From: Rhizaria sp. SCN 62-66
Lineage: Eukaryota > Rhizaria, unplaced
Assembly (NCBI GenBank): GCA_001724265.1
Contig: MEDY01000004.1
Location: 270,527 to 334,526 of the forward strand
Length of the DNA: 64,000 nucleotides
Direction of reading: 5' to 3'
Below, one piece after another: positions 1-12,926 of this stretch (positions are counted from its first letter, which is position 1; every line of letters begins with the position of its first letter). The position numbers and the translations under genes were made by a program. The notes below the pieces were generated by a model. The model saw nothing but the letters and a program-made list of their open reading frames with translations, did not search any database and was not told the origin of the DNA.

Positions 1-3000
1 CTCCATCCCTTCGGCCCTGGGCGGCTACGTGCCCGACTTTTCCGCGCACGGCGCCTCTGAGGCGTCCGACGACTCGCTATCCTTCCAGGCACATCTGCAG
101 CACGAGTCGCTGCCAGTCTCCCCGACCAGCCGCGGCGTCTTCGCCCACCTGCACCACTCGGCGCGCCCCGGGGGGCTGACCTCCGTCGTCATCACCGCCG
201 GCGCCGCCGCAGGGGCCGCTGACCGCGCTACTACACGTTCTGCGATGCGTCAAATCTCTGCGCGCGCGCCGCCCGGCTTTTTCGACCTGCCCTCGCTGCC
301 GCACACTGCGACCACTGCCGCCGCCACGGCTGGCGCAAGCAATGGCAAGGACGCTCTCGCGTGCCGCAGCTACGACGACCACCGGAACGTGCCCAGCAAC
401 GCGGCGGACAGCAGCAACACGAACCCTGCGGAGTTTATGCTGAGCCACGCGTCGTTGGAGGCCGCGCTCGAGGCCGATGCGCTCTGCATCGATGGCTCCG
501 CAGCCGCAGCCGCAGCCGCCGCGGCCCCCGCGCACGCCCCCGCGTGCCCCATAGACTTCCCGCGCCCCGCGATGACTGCCACCAGCTCCAGCAGCACTGG
601 CACAGGCGCGGGGGCAGGCGTGGGGCATGATGAGGGCGCTGGCGCCAGTGAGGCTGACGATGTGTTCGTCATCACACCGCGGTCGCCGATCGTCACCGCG
701 ACGTCGGCGGCGGCCGCGCACAACACGGGTGCGTCAGATTACGCGCGGTTCGGCCAGTATGAGCAGTACGGCCGCGGACCTGGACATCATGGCAACTCCC
801 GCACCAACAGTGGCGACCCTCCCAGCGACGACAGTCTCGCGCTGCCCTTCGACCACCACGTGCACGGCCACATGCACGTACATGGCCACGGTGCGGGCAT
901 GATGTCGTCGTTCCCCGACGACTCGGACGACCACGTTGAGTCGCAATCACGCCCGCAGTCGCACTCTCGGTCTCAAGTGCGGCTCGCGACCAGCGTCGGG
1001 ACAGACCCCGATCTGGACCAGCAGCAGTTCGTCGCGACCGCCAACGCCGAGGCCGCCAACAGGGCCATTGCGGCCGACGCATCCAAGGCGCCCACGCCCG
1101 CGTCCGACTCGGCCGGCGCCGCGGGCGCCGCGGCCGGCGAGGCCGCGGGTGGTGAGACCGCCGCACCCAACCTGGCCCCGGCCGCGCCCGCGTTCGCGGC
1201 CGTCGCGCCCGCGCGCGTGGTGTTCGCGGCGCCCAACGGCCACGCGCCCGACGCCGCGATCCTCAAGCACACGTGCCGCGCGCACGCGCACTGCGCGCCG
1301 GGTCATAGACACGAGTCGGTGCGCGGCAGCGAGATGGCCGCGTTGGCCTCGCTCGACGCCGCCGCCGCCACCGTCGCCGCCACGGCCGCCGTTGAGGACG
1401 CCGCCGCAGCCTAGACCGGCTCTGGCGCCGGCGCTCTCGCCGGCAGCTCGGCCACCAGCGCGGCGGTCGCGGCGGCCGCACAGCTCGGCGCCGGCCCCGG
1501 CGGACTCCCGCTGTCACGCGCACTGCCCGTGGCCGAGGGCGACGACCCCAACTGTCTGGCTTGCGCGTTCGCGCTTGATTGCTCGATGTTGCCCGCCGCA
1601 GGCGCCACAGCCGGCTCGGTCACGCTCGCCACGCTGCGCGCCGCCGTCGCCCATGCCGAGGCTGCCACGGGCGCCGCGGCCGGGCACCTCATCATCCCGG
1701 GCGTCGTGCCTTTGCTCCGCGTCCACAACGCTGCGCACGCGCATGACGCTGCGGTGACCCACCGCGCCGCGATGCAGGACACAACGTCCGCTGCGGGCGC
1801 TGGCGAGGGCTCCGCAGTGACTCTGGAGCTGGTCCCGCCCACGGCGGACCCAGTTCACACTGCGCTGGGCCCCGCGGACCGCTGGGAGTTCGAGGCCGAG
1901 GAGCGCGCCGCGGCCGCGGCCTCGGGCCTTGCCGCCGCAGCCGCCGCAGCCGCCACTGCGGTTGCCGCGGGCACCGCTTGCGCGCCCGCTCAGGCGCACA
2001 CGCACGCACTGGCGATGGCGGCGGTGGCCGCGGGGGCGGGCGGGTCGCCCTCGCACGGCGCCTGGCCGGCCGAGGGTACGCTCAGCAACAGTAACAGCTA
2101 CAGCTACTACGGCTCCGCCTCGGCCAGCGCCGCGCTCAGCGCCGCGCCCGCCGGTGCCACGGTCCAGACGCGCGCGCGCGCCGGCAGCGCCGCCGGCTCT
2201 ACGCCCTACGCCGGGCCCGCGAGCGCCAGCGCCAGCGGCCTGTGCGGCCCCGCGAGCGGCACTGCGCTAGCGGCGCTGTATGGCAACAACCGCGCTCACC
2301 ACACGTACTCAGCGGTGGGGTTCCGCCAGCTGCAGCAGCAGCAACAGCAGCACCTGCAGCAGCTCCAGTTTCAGCAACAGCAGCAGCAGCACCAACACGA
2401 GGCCGACTGCGCGGGCGACGACGGGCTCGTGGTGCTGCCGTACGCGCCGACCCCGCCCTACGGCGCGATCGCGCTCTCGAGCGGCGGGCCCGTGGCATCG
2501 GCCGCCACGGGCGCGCTCTCGGCGCTGCACGACCGCTCGCCCTCGGTCACGCCCAGCCTCCACGGTTACGGCCCCGCGCCGGCGCCCGCGGGCGCGCATC
2601 ACCACCTTGCGCTCGCGCACTCGCACTCGGCGCTTGCGGGGGCCTCCAGCGCCAGCTCCGCGGCGGGTAACGCCGCCCCCGGCGCCGCAGCCGCGCCCGC
2701 GCTCGGGCCCGGGCAGCTCTCGGTCGCGCAGGCCGCAGCCGCACTCAGCGCCGCGCGCGTGGAGGTGGAGCGACTGGCCCCGCTGCTGCCCGACGTGCGG
2801 CCGCTGGGCCCCGTGTGGCGGCAACTTGCCGTCGCGGGCGCCGGGGCGGCCGATTTCGTCCCCCCGCCAGAGTTCAACGGCGGCGCCGGAGGCGGCGCCG
2901 CGGGGAGCTCGCTGCTGCCGACCATCACGAACGCCACTGCTAGCGCCGTCTCGGCCGCGTCGGCCGCAGCGACCGCCGCCGCGCTGCCGTCCGCGGCCCC

Positions 3001-6000
3001 ACTGCTGCACGGCGGCGCGCCCTATGGCCCCCTGCGCGGACACATCACGCGCATCGGGTCCTACGTGCCGCCGCGGCCGCTGGGCCCGCTGGACCCCGTC
3101 CCGGCCTTCCAGCCCGTGCGCTGCTGCCTGGTCGAGACCTGTGACCTCGAAGCCGTGGTCAACGACTTCTGCCCTGTACACGCGTTCGTGTCGACCCAGG
3201 CACGCACCGACGACGCCGCCGTGCGCCTGCGGGCAGCGCTCAAGGAGGAGGCGCGCGCCGCTGCGTACGCCACTGCAGACGCTGAGATGAGCGCTAACAA
3301 CTCTAACACGGGCCTTGTGGTGAGCTACGGCAACAACAACGGGCAGTCACAGCCTCCGTCGGCGCCTGTGCTGGTGCGTTCGCTGTCTCCCCCGCCTCTG
3401 CCGCCGCTGTCCCCGTCGTCGTCGTTGCGGCAGATCTCGCACCACTGGACGCTGCGCGTGTCGGACAACCCCGTCTACGCGCAGAACGCGTACGCCTTCA
3501 TCGTGCGCAACCGCGCTCACAGCATCGCCGTGGCCTTCGACAAGCTCACCGGCGCGCTCCGCGTCGTCGTCGACGGCGTGCGCATTCTGTCCCGCCGCCT
3601 CGACCTCGACGTCGCCGCCCTGCTCGCGCGCGCCCACGGCGTCCCCGCCGCGGCGCCCGCCGCCGTCGCGCTCCACGCGCCCGCGCACCTGGACGCGGGC
3701 CGCTCGCTGCCCTGGGGCGGCTCGCCGCTGCGCCTCACCGGCCCGCCCCAGACGCTGGCCGCACTGACCACGTTGCGGCTGCCCGTCGGCGTCGCGGTCA
3801 CGGCCGCAGCCGACGCGGGCTCCGCTGCGGCCTCCTTCTCCGACGCGGCCGCAGTCTCGGGCGGTGCCTCGAACGCCAATGGGGCGGACGCCGCGCCCTG
3901 GGCCGCCGTGCCGCGCCTTCTCCCGCGCGCGGGCCCGCGCGGCCCCTCGGCGGCCCCGCTGGACCCAGTGCTGCACTTCAACCCGCACGCCGTGGACCGC
4001 GCGCGGAGGGCCTTCGCGGCGACCGCGTTGGCCGAGCGCGTGGCCGCCGCTGCCACCAGGGCCAACGACGCCGCGCTCGTCGCCGCAGCGCTCGCCGCGG
4101 CGGGCCACGCGCCCGACCAGACCGCCGCACTTGCGGCGGGCCACGCGCAGCTCGTGCAGCAGCAACAGCAACAGCAAACTGTTCCGCTGGCTGGCGACCT
4201 GTCTGCGAGCGCGTATCCGTCATATGCCGCCTCCGTGTCCCCGTCGCCGTCGCCTAACAACGCCGGCGGCCACAGCTACAACCCCGCCGCCGCCAACGCG
4301 AGCGCCAGCAGAGGCAGCAGCAGCGGCAACGGGCTGTCAGGAGCGATGACGTGGACCGGCGCCGCGGTCGGCGCCGGCGCACTGCCAGTGTCCGTGGTTC
4401 AGATGGCTGAGGCCGCGGCCGCAGTCAACGTGCTGACGTTTCCCTTCGCGTTCAGCCTCCGTGGCGAGCGCACGCTCGAGACGTCGCAGTGCTGGCTACT
4501 GCTTTTCATCGAGCCCGACTCCGTGCTGCCCTCCGTCGCCGCCGCTGCGCCCGCCTTCGCTGCCTCCGCCGCGGCCGCGAACGCGAACACGGCCGCCAGT
4601 ACCAGCGCCGCGAGGCTCGGGATGGGCGACGAGCACATCAACGTCAGCGCTGACGCTGCTGCGGCCAACAAGCCGCCGGTGACTGCCGAGGCCGCTGCCG
4701 CCGCCGCCGCCGCCGCCGCCGTGGCCGCGACGGGTGCCGACGCGGTCAACGTGTCCACTGCGCTGCCGCTGCTGCTGGGCGCGGTGCAGCGCCAGCTCGC
4801 GCTGCCCGCCGCGGCCGCCGCGACCTGCGGCGCCGCCGCGGCGCTGCAGCTGACGGCCCCGGGTGCGGCCGCGCTGCCGGCCTGGGTTCACACCGCGCCC
4901 GCCGCCTTCGCTGGGCTCGGCTACGCGCTGCCTGCGGACGGACCCGGCGCCGCCCCACGCGCGCTGCCGTCGCTGCGTGTGCGCTTCGAGCTCTTTATCG
5001 ACGACGCGCCCTTTGCTGCGGCCCGCGCGCGCGCGCTGCGCTGCGTGCGCCGCATCGTCTTTGCCGACGATAAGCTCGTGCACCCCGGCGTCACCACGGC
5101 CGCCAACATCGCCGCCGCTGCTGCTGCCGCGGCCGCCGCGAGCAATGCCGCCAGCGCCGCTGCCGTGGCTGCGGGCCAGTACCCCGGCGCTCCGCTGGCG
5201 CCACGCGCGCTGCCCGTCTCGTAGCGCACGGCCGCGGTCCCCGGCGGCGACGGCGGCGACGGCGGCGACTGCATCGAGCCCGCGCTGCTGCAGTACCACA
5301 GCCACGGCCACGAGGGACAGCTGGACGACGACCCGCTTGCGCTGCCCGCCGCGGCCACCGCGCCCGCCGGCGCCTCCCTGGCCGGGCGCTCGCGCTCCGT
5401 CGTCACCGTGCCCCCGGCCGCCGCACACGCGCATGCACAGGCGCTGGCGCAAGCGCAGGCGCAGGGCCGGATCATGGCCGACGTGGCAGCCGCGGCAGGC
5501 CCGCTGCCGCCCGGCACGGCCACTCCGGGGACCGTGTTGGCTGCCGTTTCCTCCGCTGCGTCCCACATCGCAGCCGGTGGCTCCAGTGGCTGGTCCGGCC
5601 CTGGCGGGCTCAACGTCTCGCTGACGGCGGCCCCCATGCACAGCGGCTACGGTGCGCAGCAGCAGCACGCGCACCAGCACCTCTACCAGACGCGGTCGCG
5701 CGTAGGCACGCCGACGGCGCAGCTCTCGGCGCTGCGGCTGGGCACCCCCACGCCGCCGCCGGGCTCGGGCGCGCTCGTCGCCATCGCCACCGGCGCCGCC
5801 GCCGGGGCCGCGGGCGCGGGCTCGGGTGCGGGCACGCCCGGACTGGGGCCGGACCGCGGACAGGCCACGCTGCGCCGCCTGCGCACGCGCAGCTCGCTAT
5901 CCACCGCGCTCAGCGCCGCGTTGCCCGGCGGCCTCAACGCCACCGCGGCCGCGGCTGCGACCGGCGTCCCGGGCGTTGCCAGCAACAGCGCGGTGCCGCC

Positions 6001-8697
6001 GCTCGCGCCGTCGGGGCCGGCGTCCGCGATCTCCGCCGCGGCGGCCGCTGCCGCTCCGAGCATGGCCCTGGCGCCGTCGAGCCTAGGCCACCGGTCGCTG
6101 TCGGCGTCGTGCATGCCGCCGCCCCCCGCGGGCGCGCTTGTGCTAGCCAACTCGTACGCCAGCGGCAACAACGCCAACGCGTTCGCGGGCTGCCCCGTGT
6201 CGCCCGTGCCCGGCTTCGGCATCAACTTCCCCTACAACGCCAGCGCGAGCGTATGCCCGCTGCCGCTCGCGGCGCCGTGGCCTCTCATCGCCGCCCCCGG
6301 CGCGCAACAGCCGCCGCCGTGGCTGTTCGCGCTGGTCCGCTCGCACCTGCTGGCCGCGGCGCGCGTGCTGCCCGCGCTGCCGCGCCTCCCGCAGCGCCGC
6401 GGCTACTCGCCCTTCCTGCCCGCGACGCGCGCCGCGCTTCTGGGCCCGCACCTGCGCCCCGCGCGCGCCTGGGCCGCCGCCCGGTGGAGCCGCACGTCTC
6501 TGGTCGCGCTGCGCGCGTCGTCGGGCCCCGCGGGCGGGCTGCTGCTGCCGCTACCGTCAGTGCCCGTCGAGGTCTTCGCGGGCGCGGCCAGCGAGCGCCA
6601 CGTGCTGCACCCGCTCTTCACGCCCACGGCCACCACGGCGCCGCTCGCGCGCGTGGGCCACGGCGCGCTCGCCGACGCCGCCGCGGCGACCGCGGTCGCG
6701 GCCGCCATCCTCGCGGCAGCGCCCGGCGCGGCCGCGGCGGCTGTGCCCGGCTTTAACACCGGCCCGAACGGCAACAGTGGCGGCTACACTGCGGGCGGCT
6801 TCGCGAGCAGCAGCAGCAGCAGCAGCAGCAGCACCTATGGCTCTGGTTACGCGTATGGCGGCGCCAATGGCTACACCAGCTACGGCCCGTCCAATTCGCC
6901 CCCGCCTCCGTCCTATGGCGCTAACTTGGCCGCGGCCACGCCGCTGGTGCCGCTCTACAGCTTCGCGGCCGCCGAGGTCGCCGCCGCCAGCGCCGCGGCC
7001 GACACCACCATGGACGACCCGTTCCCGCCGCTCTCGCCGCAGTCGAGCACCTTCACCGCGCCCGGCTGCGCCCCGGTCACCACCGCTGGATTCGCTAAGA
7101 GCTCGGCCTCTGCGTCGGCCGCCGCGTCGGCGGCTGCGGCGGCCGCGGCCTCTGCCGCCGGGCTCGGCGCCGCGTCCGTGGCGATGCTCACGGCGGGGCG
7201 CGCGCGCAACATGTGCTTGGGCTCGTTCCCCGCTCACCACGTCTTCGCCAGCGCCGCCGCCGTCGTGCCCGTGGCGTCGACCGCGGCCGCCGCGGTCGCC
7301 GCGCTGCCCGTGCCCGCGAACGCGCTCATCGTCTTCGCGCCCTCGGCCACGTCGTCCCCGTTCCACAACGACCATGGCGCCGGAGGCTCCGCGGCCGGCA
7401 GCAGCGCGCCAGCGTCGCCCCCGCCCGCGGGCCCCGGCGCCGCGCGCGTGTTGTCGCTGACAGCGGCCGCGGGCGCGGTGTGGTGCGTGACGTGGCGCCT
7501 CACCGTGGGCCACCGCGCGCACTCGGTGACGCTGCTGCACGACGAGGCGCAGGCCATCGCACAACTCGTCGTCGACTCGGTGCTCGGCCCGCTCGTCCAG
7601 CTCACCTCGGCCGCCGTCGACGTGCCCGGTGCGCTTCTCGCCGCGCTGGCGGCGCCCAACGCGGCCGCCGCAGCCGCAGCCGCAGCCGCGACGGCCGCGT
7701 CGGACTCGGCCGCGCACGCCGCGCCCGTGTCACTGACGGTCACGCTGGAGGAAGACACGCGCATCCAGGTGACCATCGCGCCCAAGCGCCGCCGCACGCT
7801 GGCCCGCATCTCGGTCGACACCGCGGTCGCCTCCGCGGCCACGGCGGCGGCCAGAGCGGCGGCCGCGACCATCGCGTTTCCTCCATCCAACTACGCCAAC
7901 GGCGGCGGCAACCGCGGTTCGGTGAGCGGCGTCGGTGTGTACAGCCTCACCCACGGCGCGAGCGCGTACGACCGCCCCGAGTCGTGCCCGCCGCACCAGC
8001 AGACCGCGCCGCCCGCGCTCTCGCTCGCGCACCACAACAGCTTCGGCCCCGGCTTTTCCTCCTCTGGCGCCGGCGCCGGACCCAGTGCTAGCGCGAGCGC
8101 GAGTGCAGCGCCCGGCACTGCGCCCGCGCTGGCGAGCTGCGCGAGCGACTGGTCTGGCGCCAGCGCCGCCGTCGCCGGTGCCGCCATTTCGCCCGCCACG
8201 TCGCCCGCCGCCGCCGCGATGGCCGCCACAGCCGCCGCGGCGGCGGGCGCGAGCGACTGCCCCGCGCGCGTCGGCGCTGCGCTGCTGCTAAGCTCGCTAC
8301 TGCCCGCGCCGCCCGTCTCGCCCCCGCAGCACCTCGCGCTGCACCACCTGGGCGCTCCCGGCGCCGGCGCGGGCACCGGTGCGGGGGGCTTCGGCGGCTC
8401 CGTCGCGGGCTCCGTCGCGCCGTCGCACGTGTCGCTGGGGGGCACGCCGCCGCGGCCACAGTCGCGCCAGCTGCTGCGCGCGTCGCCGCCCGGCCCGCAG
8501 TCCTCCTCAGGCTTCGTCCCCTCTGCCGCGTCCAGCGCCTCAGACTCGCAGCAGCTCTACGTCTCCCAACTGCAGCAGCAACAGCACCAGTCGCAGCAGC
8601 CGAGCGGGGTTCAGGCGCAGCAGCCGCTGGTGGCGCGCCACTCGCGGCTGCGGCTGGCAGCGCTTAATGTCGCCGACACCGACGCCTACCCGGACGA

Positions 8698-8748
<51 letters not shown>

Positions 8749-10747
8749 GGTCAGTCCCACTGGCGAGCACCAGCTCTCCGCGGGCCCCGCCCTGCCGCCC
8801 GGCGCATCGGGCAACACGCCGCTGATGGCGACCATGTCGCTCGCCGCGCGCGGGCTGCCGCCGGTGCAGTCGCCGCCGCTGCCGCCCGCGCAGCAGGTCG
8901 GTGGCGCAGTCAGCCGCCGCTTCCTCACTACCGCTGCCACGGCCGGCGGCTCCGCGGGCGGCCCGCAGGCGGCGGCGTACGTGCCGCGCTCGCTCTCCCG
9001 TGGCGGCTCCGTGCCCGCGCCCTCGCTCGTGTCCCCGCAGGCGGCGGCGCTCTCCACCGCCTCGGCCCTGGCCACCGCAGCGGCCGCCGCGCCCCCGGGC
9101 TCGCTGCAGGCCATCGCCGCCGCCGCAGCCACCGCGGCCGCCGCCGCCGTCGCTGCAGCGTCGTCCTCGTCCTCCGCGTCCTCGGGCGCGGCGCGACGCG
9201 GCCGGCGGTCGACGCTCGCGGCCTGGCTGGCGGGCCCCTCGACGCTCTCTGCGGCGCTGCTGACGGCGATGTCCTCGTTGGCCGCCGACCCCACGGTCGC
9301 GGCGGCTCTGGCCGCGCGCTCGGGCCCGGCCCCCGGCGCGGGCGCGCGGCGCATGCAGTCGCTGGCCGTGCTGCCGGGGCTCAAAGCGCAGTCGCGGCCC
9401 GTGACGCCGGTGCTGGGCTCGCAGCCGACGACGTCGCTGCGGTACCCGTACCCGTGGCCGCTTAAGGGCGAGAGCCTCACCGTCGAGTTTGTCGACTGGC
9501 TCACCGCCTCACATGGGCTCATCGACCCCGAGTACTGCGTCGCCTACAACAACTACCACACCGGCGACGGCCCGGCCCCGCGCGACCCCGCCGCGGCGGC
9601 CGCGGCCCACAACGCGACCGTGGCACAGATCCTCTCAGGGCGCCGCGACGCGCCGACGCTGGCGGCGCCGCTGCAGGGCGAGTCTGTCCGCAGCTTCCTG
9701 CGCGCGCGCAACGGGCCCGTGCGGTACCGCTCGCTCATGGCACAGCTGGGACTGTTGCTGCCCGACGTTCGCGCGCAGGTCGCCGTCCCCACGGCCGGAC
9801 CCTTCCTGCTCCTAGCGCAGCAGCAGCAACAGCAGCTGCAGCAGCAGCAGCAACAGGCAGCGGTGCTGCAGGCCGCGCACAACGCAGCCGGACAGATGCT
9901 GCAGCTGCACCCGCACTATTACCAGCAGCGCCACTCGGGCTCCGCCTCGAGCTACGGCAGCGGCGGCGGCGCGCCGGGTCCGCTCGCGCTGATGCCGCCG
10001 CAGCCGGCGCACTCGGCGTCCACTGCGACGGGTCCGACCGCGGCGTCAGGCGCGCTCGTGGCGGCCCACGCGCACCGCGTGACCACGCCGCGCCTCGCGC
10101 CGCGCACGCCCGGGTCATCGGTGTCGCGCAAGCGCAGCAGCTCGTCCGTGACGGCGCCGCACTTTAACTTCGACGCAGTACTGCACTACAACAACCTTAT
10201 TAACGGTATCAGCGACGGCCCCGCGGCGCCCAGCGCCGGCGCCGGTGTGGGGTTCCTGGCAAACTACGGAAGCAGCAGCTCCAGCGCGAGCAACGCCGGT
10301 GTGAGCGCCGAGGAAGACGCGGCGCGCGCGAGTCTGGTCTCCATCGCCAGCTCGGGCTCGTCGCACATGCCCACCACCTCCGACGGCTCCGGCTCCGGTT
10401 CCGGCTCTGGTGCGGTCAACCACAGCAACAGCGGCAGCCACGGCAACTCCGCCTCCGCCACGGCCGCTGCGGCGCTGCACGACCTCTACGGCGGGCCCGT
10501 GCCCGGCTCGCCCGTGGTGCGCCACCGCGCCGACTCGGCCGCGGGCGCGCCGTCGGGCGCGGCGCTGCTGGGACCTGCGCGCGAGCCTCCCGCGGCGGGC
10601 ACAGTGCAGTGCATTAGCAAGAAGCAGGCCCAGGCCGTCGAGCGAGGCGTACGCGCAGCGTGTCCGTTTGAGTACGACTTGCTGATCGACGGTGTGAGCT
10701 TCGCGGCGATGGTGCACCTTATCACTGGCGATGACGTCGACTATTAA
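1..10747 (+). CDS. Giant FAIM-like, low-complexity-rich protein (5' end outside window; two in-frame UAG)
   Basis: The reading frame is open from base 2 to a TAA at 10745, so the gene starts upstream; about 3581 residues lie in the window. It is read through TAG at 1412 and 5222. Most of it is Ala/Ser/Gly/Pro/Gln low complexity. Islands of ordinary sequence look like pieces of the FAIM (Fas apoptotic inhibitory molecule) beta-fold. Copy 1: a W-x-L-x-V segment with RAHSIAVAFDKLTGALRVVV then DG (3440-3610), an FSLRGERTLETSQCWLLLFI strand (4450-4520), and FELFIDDAPF (4987-5020). Copy 2: VTWRLTVGHRAHSVTLL (7489-7540), WPLKGESLTVEF (9460-9495), and FEYDLLIDGVSF (10669-10704) near the C-terminus. 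FAIM proteins are normally about 180-200 aa, so here the domains would be split by long insertions. The assignment rests on pattern resemblance only. The frame, composition and continuity across the TAGs are clear; the function is inferred. Confidence 0.7.
1412..1414 (+). other. In-frame UAG codon read as sense (FAIM-like gene, first)
   Basis: The TAG sits between a poly-Ala stretch and a Thr-Gly-Ser-Gly segment. The same frame stays open on both sides, with the same GC-rich codon use and the same Ala-rich composition. No splice-like GT..AG pair is needed to join the two sides. Local sequence does not reveal the amino acid inserted. Confidence 0.8.
2327..2399 (+). repeat. CAG/CAA tract encoding poly-Gln
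   Basis: Imperfect CAG/CAA repeats encode Gln runs broken by His, Leu and Phe, in frame within the FAIM-like gene. A second Gln tract of the same kind lies at about 9818-9857. CAG and CAA are mixed, which usually stabilises such tracts. Confidence 0.85.
5222..5224 (+). other. In-frame UAG codon read as sense (FAIM-like gene, second)
   Basis: The TAG follows Leu-Pro-Val-Ser and precedes Arg-Thr-Ala-Ala. The same frame runs on for a further 5.5 kb without a TAA or TGA. It lies just after the FELFIDDAPF segment, so the two FAIM-like copies fall on either side of it. Confidence 0.8.
8699..8749 (+). repeat. (GCC)16 microsatellite encoding poly-Ala
   Basis: Sixteen perfect GCC triplets followed by GCG encode 17 consecutive Ala in the FAIM-like gene. 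It is the longest perfect trinucleotide repeat I found in the window and would be expected to vary in length between isolates. Confidence 0.95.
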
Positions 10748-12926
10748 GGTCGAAAACCGCATCCGTGTTGCCTTGCTCGAACGCAGATGTGGCCGATGTA
10801 CGCGCACAATGTGTTTGGACAACGTCGGTCCCCTGATTTGTCTTTTGAAAAGTACAACGTGTCTTTATGTTTGTCTTATCAACTAAGCTTTGCTTTGCAC
10901 ACGTGTCTCCCAACTAACCAAAGATGCACTGCAGTCTTCGCATCACTCCTCATCTTACGCACGCCACACAGCTTGCGCTCACGAGTCTGACACACATCGT
11001 GCACAATCAGCAGGTGCACTCGCGCACTGACGCACACAACAATAACAAGCTGGCGTGAGTGTCGCGGGCCCGCCTGTCTGCGGTTCGGCGGTGACAAAAA
11101 GTGATTGAACAACACGCCGCGCATGTCGGTGTTTGGTGTTCGTTATTAGTTGTCATATAGTTGGACAGCTATATGTTCCTTCTCTTCTCATTTATCTTTT
11201 GTTTGTCCGTTTGTACTAATAGTTTTTTTTCTGAGTTTGGAATTAGTCATTAGTAATTTCGTGTTATCTATATCAATCCTCTTTTTTATGTTGCCTCCTC
11301 TAATCTTGTGTATTTCCGTCTCCTATTTTACCGTGTTCCTTTTTTGTTGTGTTCTTTTTCTTTTCATTATCCTATTGCATCGTTCTTGTTCGACTTTGTC
11401 GGTTCACCGCGCTTACACCGTTTCGTCCGTCGCTCCCTTGACACCACACACCATTATGTCTCGCGTGCCTGTCTTGCGCTGTCTCTTTACCTTTTCTCCT
11501 TCACTACATTCATCCTGCACCCTGTTTTATCCTGATTGTCAAACCACGTTCTATCACCTGACCTTGCTCGGTGCTGCGCAGGGCCTTCGTGCCGCCTGTC
11601 ACGAGTGCGTGCTCACGCATCGAGCTGTAACAGCGATGGTGCAAGCGCGGGGACATAATGCCGGCCCACTGCTCTCTACAGCGGAAGTGCCTCTTTGTCC
11701 CCAGCACGCAGCACGCGCTGCGCTGGTCGTGTGGATCTTGCGGTTCTTGATCAGGGTGGACACAGAAGGACTCCTCTCTCCTGGCACGATTGGCCTCAGT
11801 GTCGTTGTTCTTGTCTTATCGCTGTCTGTTTCCTTTTATGTGTGTGCTTTTCGCTGTGTTTTTAACGCGTTACATGTACCGGTATACTTCGAGCGCTACT
11901 TAACAAGATCCCGTGTTTTAGCCTAATCATATCATGTCATGTTTCTCGCTCCGACTAACTCTCATCTGTCTTGCTTGTGAGACGAGCTTGGCACTGAGGG
12001 TGGTGTGGAGTAATAACAGATGGTTTACTGGTCGAATGTTAGCGGTGTCTCACTTTCGTTAACACTGACGTCTTTTGTACCCAGCCAACAATATCATAGT
12101 CACATTCAAACTCTCGCTCACGCACACAGATGTGATCACATTCGAAGTCCAACTAATTCTTTCCTCCATCGAAACTTACTGTCACGAATCCTCATAGCAC
12201 TACTAAGCGTTCCCTCGACTCCTGAAGTCGCGCTTGCTGACTCGGCGTACGGTGCTTCATTTGCTGCGTTGAGCAGTTCCAACATTGCTTACTTTTGCGT
12301 TCGCAATCATGTTGACCGTGAAACGACGCAGCTGATCGTATGTCAGCAGCCATTCAACCACTTGTTCGACCACCAAAGTCACATCCTTCGCGACTGTATC
12401 AACAACCTTCACACTCACCAGAGAAAAACAACTCACATATCGTAAAGATTTGCTCAATTCCGACAAATTAAATATTAAGAAGACGAATATTAATACACTT
12501 CACGTTTACAACCATTGGACGTTCGACGACGCTAAAATCGAGGGATGGTTGTTTCGTTATTGAAAGAAGGGAAACGCCACTCAGAACAAAACTTGGTGTA
12601 TGACTCTATATATTATATTGCACGCAAACAACATGTCAGCAAGACAGTAAGATATAACGATCAGAACAGGATGGCAGTCGAGTGTGATACAACAAGCGCA
12701 AGTGTCGGTATGGACTCACAAAGAAACGTCGGAGTTAAGGACAACAAAATAACATTAGATCTGCAAAAAATAGTCAAACAATAACAAAAGCACTAATGAA
12801 CAAAACAAAGAATAACAGAACAGCAGAACATCATAGTGGCAGTCAAACAAGCGCCGTGACACAAATGTGTGGGGTACTAGAGTGCAGTCACCCCATGTGA
12901 TCGCAGCTCCACGCCTCATCAAATGC
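10748..12926. other. Intergenic region, T-rich on the + strand, no supported gene
   Basis: This separates the convergent FAIM-like and acid-ceramidase genes. From about 11130 to 11900 the + strand is conspicuously T-rich and gives an open frame of 258 codons at 11150-11926. Its product is a Phe/Leu/Ser/Val-rich string of the kind any T-rich DNA yields, with no motif. A further open frame at 12020-12445 is likewise featureless. The T-rich part could be a long 3' UTR. I saw no tRNA or rRNA signature. Confidence 0.5.

Noticed and set aside
11150-11926. 258-codon open frame with many hydrophobic residues, possible membrane protein
   Set aside because: T-rich DNA gives Phe/Leu/Ser/Val by default. 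It has no coding-type GC bias, no charged loops ordered as in a membrane protein, and no motif.
12257-12466. 69-codon minus-strand frame near 12.3 kb
   Set aside because: The helix-like product is unremarkable, with no coding bias or homologue I recognise.
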